This document shows, one piece after another, positions 22,101 through 36,900 of a stretch of 64,000 nucleotides of DNA. This DNA is from Melitaea cinxia. Its lineage: Eukaryota > Arthropoda > Insecta > Lepidoptera > Nymphalidae. How positions within the stretch are numbered: position 1 is the stretch's first letter; every line of letters begins with the position of its first letter. The DNA lies in contig NC_059412.1 in assembly GCF_905220565.1 (NCBI RefSeq), positions 14,294,125-14,358,124 on the forward strand, written 5' to 3'. The notes beneath the pieces were generated by a model. It was given only the letters and a program-made list of their open reading frames with translations, ran no database searches and had not been told where the DNA came from. A program made the translations under genes and the position numbers.

Positions 22101-22286
22101 CTTCAGCCTGTAATATCCCACTACTGGGCATAGGCCTCTTTCCCCGTGTAGGAGAAGGATCAGAGCTTAATCCACCACGCTGCTCCAATCCGGGTTGGCG
22201 GATATATTCTCTACTATGAGTAACGATCGCTATCAGGTGTACATGATAACAACCGGGACCGACGGCTTAACGTGCTCTCCGAGGCA
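22101..22286 (-). mobile_element. tRNA-derived SINE, head lost
   Basis: It is the common SINE tail and body (CTTCAGCCTGTAATATCCC to GTGCTCTCCGAGGCA) in - orientation. It stops abruptly where a Helitron 5' fragment begins, so the head was replaced. Confidence 0.85.
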
Positions 22287-22409
22287 TTCCTCGATAAATG
22301 GGCTATCTAACACTGTAAGAATTTTTCAAATCGGGCCAGTATTTGCTGAGATTAGCGCGTTCAAATAAGCAAACAAACAAACTTTTCATATTGATAATAT
22401 TAGTATGGA
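22287..22409 (-). mobile_element. Helitron 5' terminal fragment
   Basis: On the - strand it begins TCCATACTAATATTATC directly after an A, the expected Helitron 5' TC context. GAACGCGCTAATCTCAGC and TAGCCCATTTATCGAGGAA follow. These are typical of lepidopteran Helitrons. It ends at the SINE junction. Confidence 0.75.
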
Positions 22410-23000
22410 TATAATTACTTTTTTTTTTTTAATTTTTATTATATTTTTAAACGGATGGCTCTCTCCTGCTTGAAGTGATTTTGAAAAATGTTATCTTGCT
22501 CGTCGGTCCAGCATCGGATTCTCTGATATTCCAGTAACGGAAAGTGTAATTTTTACCATCCACCCGACCACAAACGCATCATGTTATACCCTTCATAAAA
22601 TTTATATAAAGCCTTCAATGAAAACCTACCAGTGATATTGTGAATGTAATTTACTGTAACAATATTACAAGTAGGTACGATTTTGGAGTTTATACATATG
22701 TATTAGTATGTTTAAAATTATGTTATTTATAATTATGTACTGTGTGTTTTCTTTTTATATAATTTTAACCTGATACAGTGTGTTTTCACAAATAAATTTA
22801 TTTATTTATTTATTACTACTATTATTATTATTTTATTAAATAACGAAGCAGGTATTTGTTATTGTATCACAGTATGCTCTGAACAGTTATCTTAATTTTT
22901 TTTGACAGTAACACGAAGCGGTATTAAAATGGTCTTTTCTGGGATAATATTTATAACTATTTTTTTAATAAAATCCAATAATAATTCTGTTTGCTAGTAA

Positions 23001-23300
23001 GCGAAAAAAAAACTGACTTCAATTTCATCGACAAGTAATATAAAGTATTAAGACGAACAAAATTAACAAACAGACTAGTCGCCTTTACAATTCCCTATGG
23101 TTTCCTTCGATTTCTCTCGGATATCATCACCAGATCCTGGTTTCCTTATCATGGTACCACCGTCGAGATATCTCATTTTTTAACAAAAAAAAAATCATCA
23201 AAATCGGTTCACAAACGACGAAGTTATCCGCGAACAGACATGAAAAAAATATATATGATCAAATCGAGAAACCTTTTCCTTTTTAAAGTTGGTTAAAAAT
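23001..23300. mobile_element. MITE with CCGACTTCAA termini
   Basis: GCGAAAAAAAAACTGACTTC opens it and AAAGTTGGTTAAAAATGAC closes it. The interior (GGTTTCCTTCGATTTCTCTC, GATCCTGGTTTCCTTATCATGG) matches 42291-42516 closely. Confidence 0.7.
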
Positions 23301-23359
23301 GACAGTCAAATTGATAAATTTAAAAATCTTTACTAGCTGGTTGAGGGTTTTATCAATTA

Positions 23360-23402
23360 AAATTCAGCCTGTAAAGTCCCACTGCTGGGCATAGGCCTCT
23401 TT
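23360..23402 (-). mobile_element. SINE tail scrap
   Basis: GCCTGTAAAGTCCCACTGCT and GGCATAGGCCTCTTTCTCC are the first part of the shared tail in - orientation, and then the match stops. Confidence 0.7.
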
Positions 23403-24802
23403 CTCCATGCAAAAGGAAATTATGTGGGCTTAGTGACGTTGGATTTTACGTCGGACATACGCAACTAATACAAGTACAGCGATCATAACACTAAACTTAT
23501 GATTATTTAAATAGACGTGTGAATAAATTTGTGTTATATAGTAATACCATTTATAATATAACTTTTTATTTAAGTGACTTAAATAAAATTCCATTGTATT
23601 TAATTTATTAATTTTATTATAAGTATATGAACACAATTATAATTACAAAAATAATTATTTACAAATTAGACGTATAGCAAAATGAATCATTTTTTTCATA
23701 TATATTTAACACTAATAAATCACAAATATGAATTCACTTCTATACTTAATACTGATTATAATTACATTTTTTTAACATTTAAAAATGTAAAAAAATGAAT
23801 ATTTTCTTATGGAGAATAAACAAAATATTATTTACAATATAGTATTTAATATGCATGTAGCATCGTCGAGAATTTGATACATTCGTTTGATCCGTATTTC
23901 TGCGGTATTTTTCCATTAAAATACGACTTTCGACGTCAGTTTATTTTGGAGTAAAAATAATTTTATTCAATGTTAACAACATTTGTTAAATATTTGGAGA
24001 TATATAAAAATTGCATAAAAAATAATTTTGCATATCAATAAAGAGATATGTATTTAATATTATAATTATGAATTTAGTAAAAACGTCATAATTTACAGAA
24101 AATGAAATATTAAATTTTACACTAAATAATTAACAAATATAAATACATATAAAAATTTAAAATTAATATTAAAAATAAATACGACCAGTGATGTTTCTTA
24201 AAAGTAAAAAAACTTAACACAATTATTGTTAATAAACACATCACTAGTAATTTATTTATATTAATATTACACTAATATCACGATTGAATTAAAATAAAAC
24301 TAATAGTCGATTTTATTACATTTCTTTTATAAATACGATTCAAACTCAAATAAACGCTATTTTAGTAAAAATAAAGTGTTTTTTTAAACAACATTAATTT
24401 GTCTAATTATAAAGAACTTTTAATAACGGTTCATGAAGAAATGGTTTAAAAAAATATACTTATCACAATCTGACGTGACTTTTCACAACCTATGCATCGT
24501 TAAAATAGCTTAAGCTAGTATGATGACTCCTAATGAGATACCTTGAAATTTTGGAATTCGATTAAGTGTTGAAAATGACAGTGACAAAAATGACTTGAAA
24601 TTTCATTTTATTTTTTATCTGAAAGCACGACAGTTCTTCATTTGACGAACACTGACGACACACTTTTAGCAAAATATAGCGTCATCGAATAATTATTTGT
24701 CGAATACGTCAACAAAACTGACAATCAAATGTTTGATAAAATGTTTCATGATTTATATATATATTTTTTATTTTTTATACAATTACTGTTTCAAATTGTT
24801 AC

Positions 24803-24988
24803 CTATCCAAAGTATCGGGGGCCATGTTGGTAGGCATCAGCCCGCCTGTCAATAATGACCAAGTTGGCATTCTTGGCGGGATAGCCGTGGTGGTAGACCC
24901 ACTTCTTACCGCTGTCGTGACCTTCTGCCTTGTGGTGACTTTTGCCGTATTTCACGTGTGAATCGTGACCGCCTGACGTTTTGTGACC
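24803..24988 (-). CDS. terminal exon of the His-rich protein gene
   Basis: Acceptor TTTTTCAG, 62 codons including stop. It encodes GHKTSGGHDSHVKYGKSHHK, then YHHGYPAKNANLVIIDRR and a Tyr/Gly end. It is the best-conserved-looking part of the protein, with fewer low-complexity residues near the C-terminus. Confidence 0.88.
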   Translation of the reverse strand, partial: GHKTSGGHDSHVKYGKSHHKAEGHDSGKKWVYHHGYPAKNANLVIIDRRADAYQHGPRYFG

Positions 24989-27900
24989 CTGAAAAATAAG
25001 TTTTGGTTAAATTTTTGGCATTATTTGTGATTTTTATTTTGATACAACTAGCTATTGTAAATTACGTGTTAATAATTTTTTTTTTGGCCATATGATAATG
25101 TAACCCGCATTGGAGCTGTATGGTGGATTAAACTCTGATCCTTTTCCTACATGGGAAAGAGGCCTTTGCCCAGCAGTGGGATATTACACGCTGAAGCGTA
25201 TATGATAAGGTTATCATCTAGAAGAAGTCTAGTATACATACATTATATTACGCGTTTCTGGTGAATTTTGCTCTATTTCACAACCATTTTTTACGAAACA
25301 TCAATAATACTTAAAGACAGAATAAAGAATGCGGGATGTAGCGAGTTTTCATCCAGACAATTCGACCTTCACACATAAGGAGACGGATATGTTTATGCAA
25401 CTCATTGAAAGATCCGGTTCAAGGGTCTATTATCGATTCAATATGAAATCCAAGATAGGATATTTGTTATTATTTATTTATTTTATTTATTTATTCTTAA
25501 TGTACACCGAAATACAGACACATATAAAGAAAGATACAATACAAGATGTACAAAGGCGATCTTATCGCTAAATAGTGATTTCTTCCAGATAACCTTTGGG
25601 TATTGGACACGATACAGTAGCAGTGGTTAAGGTGTGCACAAATTAAGGAGTAAAAAATCAATTATGATATTTTTTATTATTTGTCCAAAAACACGTACAC
25701 TCACAAGAAGCTATTTAAAGTACTTCTTATGGTAGGTTTTCTTATTATATCATTGAATGCACGGAAAAGTTCTGATGTCCATACCCTAATTACAATACAC
25801 TATAATTATAGGTCCTGGATATATATTAGGGGCCGTCAAGTCAGGAGATGGGAAGATGACTTGGAACAGACAGCGGGACCATTCTGGTTGAGAGTAGCAA
25901 GGGACAGGACCCATTGGTAGGAATTGGAGGAGGCTTATGCCAAAAGGCACACCGAACTTAGGGACCTCTTGTAAACCTATGTTTAGGAACAAAAGGGCTA
26001 TTCATTCATTCATTCATTCTTTCATATATAAGTTACATTTTGTTTGGTTCTGTAGTTACACTTATACTTATTATAGTTGTTTCTAACGTCACTGATAAAA
26101 AGTCATCTAAACTAAAAAATCATAAAAAGCAGCATAAATTTGATTTACAATTTAAATATAAGTTAAACAATACATTCTATAACTTTAAAGTTTAATGTAT
26201 GATAAAAACAAATTAAATACAGTCAAATAAAGTTTTTCATTTTGAATTCGATAAAAATTAATGAAATGAAAGCTACCTTGTGGAAATTACCGTGTCCGCC
26301 CTTGGCGAACTCTCCTTTCTCGCCCTGTGAGTGCCCTTTGTACCCGGCGTCAAGCTCGCCCTTCTTGAAATGTCCGCCCTGAAAACAATACGAATATTAA
26401 TCATTACTGTTGAAGTGTTGTTTAATATCACAGGTCATTAAGACCTGTTATTGTATAGAAGTCAGTCAGTTCTTTATACATTGGTATTTATGTCTTCTCT
26501 TTGAATCTTCTGATTAAGCTCCAACCTTATATATGTAATATATGTGTTAATAAACTGATTTTAGTTGATTGATTGAGTTTAGTTGATTTATAATCCAAAT
26601 TTTTAATAATGCTAGTTACTCAATGACATAAAAAAACGAGTGTGCTTTAAGACCACACGACTGAAACCTTCTATTAGTTGCCCCTACATTAAAATACGAA
26701 ACGTAACTCTCTCTTTCTTCCTATCAACTTCCGTTCGCCTCACCCGATCACACTTTTCGTAACGCTCTCGTCGCACATTCATCAGCTTACTACCCAAGTG
26801 TGCATAAAGAAGTTTTACTTTGAAAATATTTTCGTTTTTCTTTTTATAAATTAAACACGGTGTAACAACTTCCTTATCAGCGAAAAATTTATTGCTATCA
26901 CCAAATATCAAAATATCTATAATTTTCTGTCATTGACAAATATATAACACTATTTCCATCTCGTATATAAGGTAACTAGCTGAACCCTATGCGCTGCTAC
27001 GCTTTTTTTTTGGGCGTACCAACTCAGAAACCTTTGTGGGCTCATGCACAACACTTTGCTGAAGATCATGACATGATCAAATGCATAGTTTACGATTCTA
27101 TAAAAGACATACAGATAAACATTTATTTATATATATATATAGATGAAATAAGCGAGTCACTTTCGTCTTTTGTTTTATTTAAATATCGAACGGTCTTTTA
27201 TTATTTATACTCTAAGATAAATAACAAAGATCAAGATAGTCCAGACTTTGTCTTTAAAAATTGTTTTGTATTCAGAGACTTTATATCATATAAAGTATTT
27301 TAGTAGGCCTCTATCTAGCAGTAAATTTATTGCTAATAACCCTCATTGGAGCAGCGTTGCGAATTAAGTTCTGATCCTCCTCCTACATCTAGAAAGAGGC
27401 CTATGCCTAACAGTGGGATATTACAGGTTGAAGCGTTAAGATTTTCGACTACTTATACAGTATAGAATTTTTTTCATCCCTCATTCTTAACGCTTAATTT
27501 TTTTACGCAGTAGCGTAAAAAATATTTTAAGTTTAGTTAGCAAACTAGTATAATAAAAAAGAGTAAATAATCCTCTCACGTCACGGATCTTCCTCTGACG
27601 TCACGCGTTTCGTTTACTGTATACGAAAGTAATAAAAAACAAAAACCGTACGGATTAGGAATATGCGTGTTTATGCCGTTACAAAACTCAGAGAAAAGTA
27701 TTAAACAAAAAAAAGAACAGATTTATAAAACATGTCTAAATCTTGGGTAGAGTTGAGTTATGTAAAAAATGATCCTAGCTTTAGTAATAAAAAATTTAAA
27801 ATGTTTTAATGCGTAAAGAAAGAAGAGATATACACGAATAATATTTAGTATGGTAAGTAAGTTATGCCGTAATTATAACGAAGCAGCTTAGCAGATATAA

Positions 27901-30900
27901 CTAGCATTCTGTATAAAAGGCCTTTGGCCAGCATTCGCAAAATTGCATTATTATTAAGCCCCATTTCTTATATGGCCTTGGGTGGCAGCGTATGGCCCAC
28001 GAATCGTAAGTTACCGTAGCCCTTAAACGGCTTCAACACCAGAAGCATTACAAGCGCGTTGCCGCTGCGACTCCCGACCCTCCCCAGTAGCTCTGGCCAC
28101 CTTACTCACCACAGGAACACCATACTACTAGAGACTAGTCATCATCATCTTCCTACCCTTATCCCACTTATGTAGGGTCGGCACAACATGTTTTCCTCTT
28201 CCATTCCTCTCTATTATTCGTCACTTCAGTACTTACTCCTTTCTTTCTCATATCCTCACTCACACAATCCATCGCTTTTTTGGTCTGCCGATCGCTCTTC
28301 CTCCTTCGACATTAATCCCTAACATTATTTTACCAATATAGCGTTCATCCCTCCTCATTACATGCCCATACCACGCTAACCTATTGCTCCTCATTTTCTC
28401 CGTCACGGGTGCTACTTTCAAACTTCCCCTTATATATCCCCTTCATTTCTAATCCGATACTACTAGAGATTCGTATTTTTTTAATATATAACTAAGTCGG
28501 TAAACAAGTGTACAGCTCATCTGATGGTAAGCGATTACAGCAGACTAAAGACGCCTGCAACATCAGAAGCATCGCAAGCGCGTTGCCGACCCTACCCCCA
28601 ATTCCTCCCAGGAGCTCTGGTCACCTTACTCGCCAACACACAACACTGCTTGAAAGCAGTATTATTTAGCTGTGATCTGTAAGGCCGAGGTACTATCGTA
28701 TGTTATGTATGTTACTACAGTCGGGCTGCTCCATTATTTGTGCAGGCAATTTCCTGCTGAGCCCTAGCTCAGTTAAATTGTTTGTTTTGGTATTCATTTC
28801 AGGTAAGGAAAAAATCTAATCAGAGATAATATACACTATTAAGTTACCAAAAGTCTCTTTAATTTTATAATAATTAATAATGAAACAGTGTTTGTGAAGT
28901 GCTAACGAGAAATATCTTAAAAGGCGATCATTTATCGAAATAAACCTAAAACTTTTAATAATGTAAGAAGACAAATCTCATTTAATATAAATTAAATTTA
29001 TAATTCAATATTACTTAATACAAGTAAGTAATAAGTTTAAATTTATTTTATATACAAACTAGCTTTTACCCGCTGCTTCGTTCGCATTGAATTTTTATTT
29101 TTTATAAAAATATCTTATGTTAATTTCCACTACGCTGCATTAACCTTGCTTTTCATGCTCCCTGTGGGACCGAGTTTAAAACACAAGGACGCACCCAGCC
29201 CAAAAATGAATATTTCAACAAACACAATTATCTACTATGATCAAGAATCTTGAGAACTTGCAACCATCGTTTTTTATTCGAATATGCGAAAATAATCCAG
29301 GGCGGTTGAATTATGTAGCTTACAGTAATTTATTCATATAATTCAAAGCAAGCAAGTCAAAACATCTGCTGGTCCTATTTTCGAAATTAATTTGTAATTC
29401 AAAACTTGGTATTTGTAAAAGATTTTTGGCTATTACTTACGTTAACAAATTATTTGAACTGGGTATGATGTCGTTCGTAAATCTAAAATCTATTCTAACG
29501 TTTGAGTCTCGAAGACTCGTGACCATCAATGCTCCATTAGATATTAGTTAATTTCTTAGTTACTGACCGTGGAATGTATTATTCTATAATAATAAATAAA
29601 TAATATACTTCAACTTCAGTTATCAACACCAATCTTTAACAGTATTAAAAAGTCCATTAAAATAATATCAAATGAATATTCAATAAGTGTATAATATTAA
29701 AATATTCCAGAATGCAGTGATAAAGAAAGAACTAATCGAGAAAATTAATTAAAACTTTAGCCTGAGATCCGATCGTATAATATAACATGACAGCTAAGAT
29801 CTTGCAGTCATAAATATTTACAATATTCTACATTAAAAAAACCGCGAGCCGATGAGAAACAGTTTGATCAATATTAACACTAATTGCGGGTCTCGTCTAC
29901 ATAAATATTACCCTTGTTGTGTCAGGCTTCGTTTTTTTTTGCGTACGGGCCCATCTGAAGGTAATCGTTTGCCGTTGCACAGAAACGCTTGCGACACCAG
30001 AAGCATCGCAAATGCATTGTCGACCTTATTTCCGGCCCAGGAGCTCTGACCACTTCATTCATCACAGGAATACAACAATACTTAAGCGTACCTATTATTT
30101 AGCTGTGATCTTCTGTAAGGTTGAGGTACTTTCTCAGACGGGCTGCTCCAGATTTTGAACAAAATATATGTTGCCTATTATATGTAACCCGCTCCAGATT
30201 TTGAACAAAATATATGTTGTTGTAACCTATCTCAAAAAAATCCTGTCCTGAATTAAAAGCCTAATAATTTATTAATCAATAAAGGCTTCAAAATGTTAAT
30301 ACAACTATATCCACCAGGTCGTAAAAATATACGGCTTAAAGATAAACAAGCTCGGCGCATATATACAAGAAGATAAAAAAAATGTTAAAAATATATTTTT
30401 AAAAATACTTTAAAACTTAAAAAATCTCTAACTGAATAGCTTATAAAACTAAATTATCAAAAGACTGAGGCTTTACTTGGAGTAATTACCTAAAAATATA
30501 CAAAAAACACAAAACACATACGCACACACACGCACACACGCACACGCACACACACACACACACACATACACACGCAGAAACACGCACACACAAACACGCG
30601 CGCGCGCGCCAAAAACATAAAAAACTCAAATAACATGAATACACTCTTTTTGTGACTGAATTGTGATAATACTAGTTTTTAATTTTACAAGTATGTACAT
30701 AGAAGAGCGAGACATCCTGACACAGATAAAATACTTACTTAAATGGATATCCCAGCAATTGTTTCATATTACGTAAACGTTTTTCTGAATAACTAGTTCT
30801 TTTTTTTTTATAAGATATAAGTTCTGAATAAAACAAAAAATTTAACAGTAGCTGTTTGATTTCACAACTGGAATAATGGATTAATAGCTTTTTGTTAAAA

Positions 30901-33900
30901 CTGTTTAGTTCTTGACCCGAATTTTTTTGAATTAATCATTAAGAAAACATGATTTCGTCTTTAAATAGTGACCTTGAGAAGATTAAGTGGGAAATTGATG
31001 AAAACTGTTTCATCACAAGCGAACCAGGTTAAGAGACCTAGTTACGAAAATAGTCAAGTGATATAAATACGAAATAAATACCTGTGAATTTCAAATATAC
31101 AACAAAGATGTTATAAAGTTGCAAGTTGTTATATCTATGACGGTAACTTTAAGGGCATCCAATTAAATTCGGTCTTTTTCAATCTTCTTATAGTTGAAAG
31201 CGACAGTAAGTCAGATTGATAACAGGCTACAAAACTTCGTGCATCTCATTTATTATTTAGGAAAGCAGAAATCACAATTGCAATTTCTATTTAGTCCATT
31301 TTAATTTAATTGATACCAGTAGGGTAGCAAATAAGATTTCGATCCACCTAATAGTATGAGGATACTGTATAACGCCTACACCACCAGGAAAGTAAGCGCG
31401 TTGCCGACCTTACCCTCGATCCTTTCTAGGAGCTCTAGCTACCTTACTCAAGACAGAAATACCACAACTTGATAGCAGTAATATTTGACTGATATGACTG
31501 CATATATTTCCTGTCGCGACCTACCTCAGTGAATACTTCAAAAACTTACTATCAACTATTAATTTTGTAAATAATTATAAACAGTATTAAAAAATACGCG
31601 CCCATGAAAGTATAATATCAAAAGTTAATTAAATTAAACTACCCTCATTATAAGATAAAACAGAACTTGTTCAAAGTGCGCTGACGTGGGTGTTCTAATA
31701 ACATTAACTATTATTCATTAACTTAGTAAAATTCAATTTGTTAATAATTATAAAATATTTGAAACGTAACTGGTAATTTACTTGTCTAATAATTCGCCTA
31801 ATGTACTCAAGCGATATACTTGACATTGGACTGGATTTGCTTGGAAAACATTGTATGCATGAGTATGAAATATGCACTGCTGACATTTTATTAAAAAAAA
31901 AAACTCTTTTGATTTGTCATGTTGTTTGTTCAATAATGTACATGTAAGCGGCGTATTATTAATATTGCAATAATATACCCGAAAATTATTTTAAAATGTC
32001 ACCGAGTTTTTAATCTGAATAAAATATTTGATGTTTTACAATAAACTGTTCATTATTCATCATAAATACGAAAATTCGTTCTCGTTTTCTTTTTCAGTAA
32101 ATTTGTTTACTTTTATGGAAAAAAAATCAATAAAATCGAAACGTGTCACTAGTATAAAAATTACTTACCGATGAGTGTTCTTTCTCCCTGTGATAGCCTC
32201 CTTCGTTCTCTTCGTCATCTGAATCGCCTTCCTCTTCGAAGAATTCTACCTTCTTTTCATATTCCTCTTTCTTATGGATATCGTGGCTTCCTTTTGTGCT
32301 ATGTCCTTTTGAATGCTTTCCGGATTCTTCATACTTTGGATGAAAAATAATGTTAGTAAAACTGACAATACCAAAAAAAAATTACGAGTATAGTCTACAA
32401 TACTGACAAAAGAATAAATTGTGTCTTTACTATTAAAAGCTCTGAACACAGAAAAATCGGCTCATTAATAGAATAACAATTAATTTATTCCACCAACTTA
32501 TTTCTCCGACAATTTAAATTGTCAATTGTGTGACGCTTTTAATAATAACGAATCACGTACAATTTATGCAGTATCGATCATTCTATAGTATCAAGTTACT
32601 TAAATTCTAATGATTCTGTGATATAAATCTACAAATGACTAAATGCAAACGATGAAATGGCTCCATTAACTGCGTTTGTATGTTAAATTTTATCTGTTAA
32701 TCGACTAAAAGCGATTGGCAATTAAATATTTCTTGTAAGCTTTCTATAGCAATTATCAATAATATATAATATAACTGTAGTCAAAAATTACTTAAATAGA
32801 ATCAGCTGTCGTATATAAAAATATTGATGTTTTCGGTCAAATGTTCAAAAATATCAGTTATGTGTATCTGAAAAATTGTAGAAATTTTTCATAAATATTG
32901 TTTGAACTCTAATTTCTTTTACAGTTGATATAGAAAAAATAAATCGTAGACTCTTTCAAAAAGTATCGTTTTTTTTCATCAACCTTGCCTTTTGTTCTAA
33001 ATAACAATTTAGAACACCTAGACATCCTATTTCAGACTAATTATGTATGCCTAAACCCAGAACGCCCCTTTCAATACTGTCATAGCCATAAGCATCAACA
33101 TTAATGAATTTATTAACATTGATATAGCTTCCATAATGGAGAACAAAATTATTCCTAATTAACAAATATTTAACAGTTCATTAGCTTGGACAGTTTTATA
33201 TGAAAATTTTGTGGATATAATGTTGTCTATGAAAATGATGTAGGATGAAAATCAAAGTATAATTGTTAATTTATCAATAACTGAATACTTTTTAAGAATT
33301 TATCTCATGACCAAGAGTGAAAAAACTGTTTTAGGATTATACATGTTTTAAGAGAGATGAGAAGACTAAATGTGGTGAAGTAAAGTTATAATATTCTAGT
33401 TTTAAGGGTAAATATTTTGTCCAAATGTGGCATATAAACGTCTCAGACTCAACGCAGGATTTACTCCTCTGTCGGGGTCTCGGGAACACATACACAAACA
33501 CAAACGTCCAGACCACGACAAATATCTGTATGGCCTGTAAAATTATTTGCTTGAGTGAACGTCGAACTGCTTGTGTAACTAATGCATTGACAAGTAATGA
33601 GTTTTGGTTTAAGTGCTAAGATTGCGTATGGTGAAGTCGTTTCCAGCAGTGGGACAGAATAGGTTACTATAAGTCTATAACACATGCTGTAGCAGCAGCT
33701 CCAGCCACACTTGACATACCTTCGCATGCTTCTTCCCATGTTCCTCGTGGTGGTGGGAGCCGTAATGTTTATCCTCCTTGTGGTGGTGCTTGTCGATACC
33801 ACCGTGGTCGTCGTACTTGTCTAGATGGTTCTCCTTGTCATGGTGACCTTTGTTTGTCTTGGCGTCTTTGTGCACTCCCTGGAAATTGAATGTGAAATTA

Positions 33901-36900
33901 ATAACTTTTAAATGGCTGAAAGTGTTACTGATTTTTATCTTTTTAATATTTTTTACGTAAATGTCAAAGTTTTCAGAATTATTTACCGTGTTAGTGCTTG
34001 GTGAAATTTATACCACAATTTTTAATTTTAATTTTTCTTTACTGCCTACTAGTGGAAAACTATTATTTATGGGATTAAATTATTTGTAAATTAAGCCAAC
34101 TTTTGACTAGCCCGCTGGTACAGTTTGAAGTGACCCTGCTTTCTGCTCCGGGGGTTGTAGGTTCGATTCCCACCCCGAGTCTGGGTGTAATATATATATT
34201 TATTTATATATTTATTTATTATATTTATATGTATGTTTATCGAAAAAAATACTATATATATGTAGCTATACCAGTCGGCTTTTTCCTATAACACAAGCAT
34301 TAAGTTGCTTACTTTAGGAACAGATGACTGTGTGTGTATGTTGTAAATATTTATTATTATTATTTAATAATCCAAATTGGTTTACAATGAGTGTTAAGCG
34401 TAATATTAAATTCGCATGATAAAAAAACATATGAGAGACTAGATATCTTCTGGTTATACTCGTCACCAACCCGCCTGCGGTCACCAACCCGCCTGCCCAG
34501 CGTGGTGACTATGGGCAACACACATGAGTTCATGCTATTTTGGCGTAAACTTGTGGAGGCCTATGTCCAGCAGTGGACTGTATAGGCTGTAATGATACTC
34601 GTAGTTACTTTTATGAATCTACAGATGATCCGTTCTCACTTATTTGAGAATATTTGAGAAAATAAATACGTATAGACATTAAGAAACTTGTCGATTGTAA
34701 GAAATACAATTGAATTAAATCTGAAAATTTTAATTTTGCGTCACCATTCCTTCGTGAAATGAAAAACTATTTAAAAGAATAAGAATAAGATAAAAATCTA
34801 TCTAAAAAGAAGGCGAGCCTGTATATCTAAATTAAATTTAGTGTTTGCATCGCGTATTGTTGGCTATCTAATTAATTCGAGACTGTACAGGTCGGTATAA
34901 TTGGTAACTCAGAAGTCTTGCCGGTACTGTAATTAATCGATCACATTTTTATATAATATATTTTATAAAACAAAACAATTATATATTAAATGTAGAGGTG
35001 GATCGTTTTTTTTTTTTTTGTATATTTTAGATTTTTTTAGCAAATGTATTAATCCAAAAATTAGGTCTAGAAAAGAAGTATAGTTTAAATAATTGTTTCG
35101 GACCTTTTGTCTCTTTCAATATTTAGCTTGTCTAGTATTAATAAATATATTTTGAAGTCTGTAAACCATTCTAAAATTTGAAAAAAGATACGTTATAAAT
35201 CAACAAATTCTTTTTAGTAGACTTTTGTGTAAGTAACAAAAATAATATTTACCTAATCCTGTAATTTTTCTAAATCTCTGACAGATTAAGAGTTTTATTC
35301 TGTAGACTAAAAGGTAAAACTTAAGAGCAAATTAAGAATATTACGATTTATAAAATTATAAAATGGCTTAAGAATTCATTGTAAAATAATTTAAAAGCAG
35401 GGTTGGCTTATCTTACGCTCAGAGAATCAAAATTACGATTCAACGAGAAATACTACAAATATTCTTGCTAATATTCCATGCAGATATTACGTATTCACAA
35501 AATAACCATCCAACAAGCCTGTTGCCATGACTTGCATAGTGAGTTCAATACTCGCTCTGAGTCTGGATATCACTTCAGCCTGTAATATTCCACTACTGGG
35601 CATAGGCCTCTTTCCCCATGTAGGAGAAGGATCAGAGCTTAATCCACCACGCTGCTCCAATGCGGGTTGGCGGATATATTCCTTACCATGAGTATCAATC
35701 GCTATAAGGTGTACATGATAACAACCGGGACCGACGGCTTAACGTGCTCTCCGAGGCACGGTGGGAAGACCCACAAGGATTGCACAAATACCCAGACCAC
35801 GGCAAACACCTGTATGGCTAATACAAATGTTTGTCATGTGCGGAGATCGAACTAAACTTGACTTTGGGACGCACACTTGAGTTTGGGAGTAAGCTGGTAA
35901 ATGCGTTACGAGAGCGTCCCAAGAAGTGTAATCAGGCGAGGCGAATGTAAGTTGAGAGAGGAGATATAAGTTAGTGAAGATAGAAAGAGAGAAAGAGTTA
36001 CGTTTTGTAAGTTGTACTTCAGTCGTGTGTCAAAGTACACTCGTTTCTTTATTGTATGCATTTTTATATTTTGTATACAATTTTTTGAAATTTATGTTAA
36101 AAAATTAAACATTTTTTTCGTTTCTGTTAATAAAGTTTTAAAAGCCATCAAAGATTTTATTTGCTTTTTTAAATTTTCTGTGACTTTTAAACGAGTATGA
36201 TTCGAGAATCTAATGAGTTACAATGTTAAATTGCTATGAACTAAGTCGGAGAGTTATAAAATTAATTTATACAAATTAAAACGAGTCTCGACTTGTGAAG
36301 GATCGATGATGGAGTTAACCCACTTACATCTTACGAGATTCATCTTAAACTTATAAGAACTTTACAGTTAAACTTAAACTTGTTACGGCTTGCGGACGTG
36401 AGAATAGATTCACTTTTAGTTTTCACAATAATTGTGCTGAATAGCTACAGTAAATACACAATGTACATTATTGTACTTCATCATTACAGCCTATACAGTC
36501 CACTGCTGGACATAGGCCTCCACAAGTTTACGCCAAAAATAACGTGAACTCATGTGTATTGCCCATAGTCACCACGCTGGGCAGGCGGGTTGATGACCGC
36601 AGGGCTGGCTTTGTCGCACTGAAGACGCTGCTGCCCGTCTTCGGCCTGTGTATTTCAAAGCCAGCAGTTGGATGGTTATCCCGCCATCGGTCGGCTTCTT
36701 AAGTTACAAGGTGGTTGTGGAACCTTGTTATCCCTTAGTCGCCTCTTACGACACCCACGGGAAGAGAGGGGGTGGCTAAATTCTTTAGTGCCGTAGCCGT
36801 TATTGTACTTGTTAGCTTTCATTTAAATAATTGGGTTTGCTCGCAAATGAAAAATACTTCAATTACATCGACTAGTAATATGACGTAGATAGACGACAAA

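Larger units (their letters stand above)
17541..24802. other. gene-poor region between the convergent genes
   Basis: No exon was recognised. Listed repeats make up part of it and the rest is AT-rich. The part just below 24803 should be 3'UTR of the - strand gene. The motif TTTATT at 24607-24612 (AATAAA on the - strand, about 190 nt after the stop) is a plausible poly(A) signal. Confidence 0.55.

Noticed and set aside
26989..27303. 104-residue frame beginning MRCYAFFLGV
   Set aside because: It starts in the CCCTATGCGCTGCTACGC-type end of a degraded repeat and continues through AT-rich intron; no domain or codon pattern supports a gene.
34103..34190. Independent tRNA gene at the family B SINE heads (also 20380, 57260, 61495)
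   Set aside because: All share the same 3' body and AT-rich tail, so they are SINE heads, not tRNA genes.
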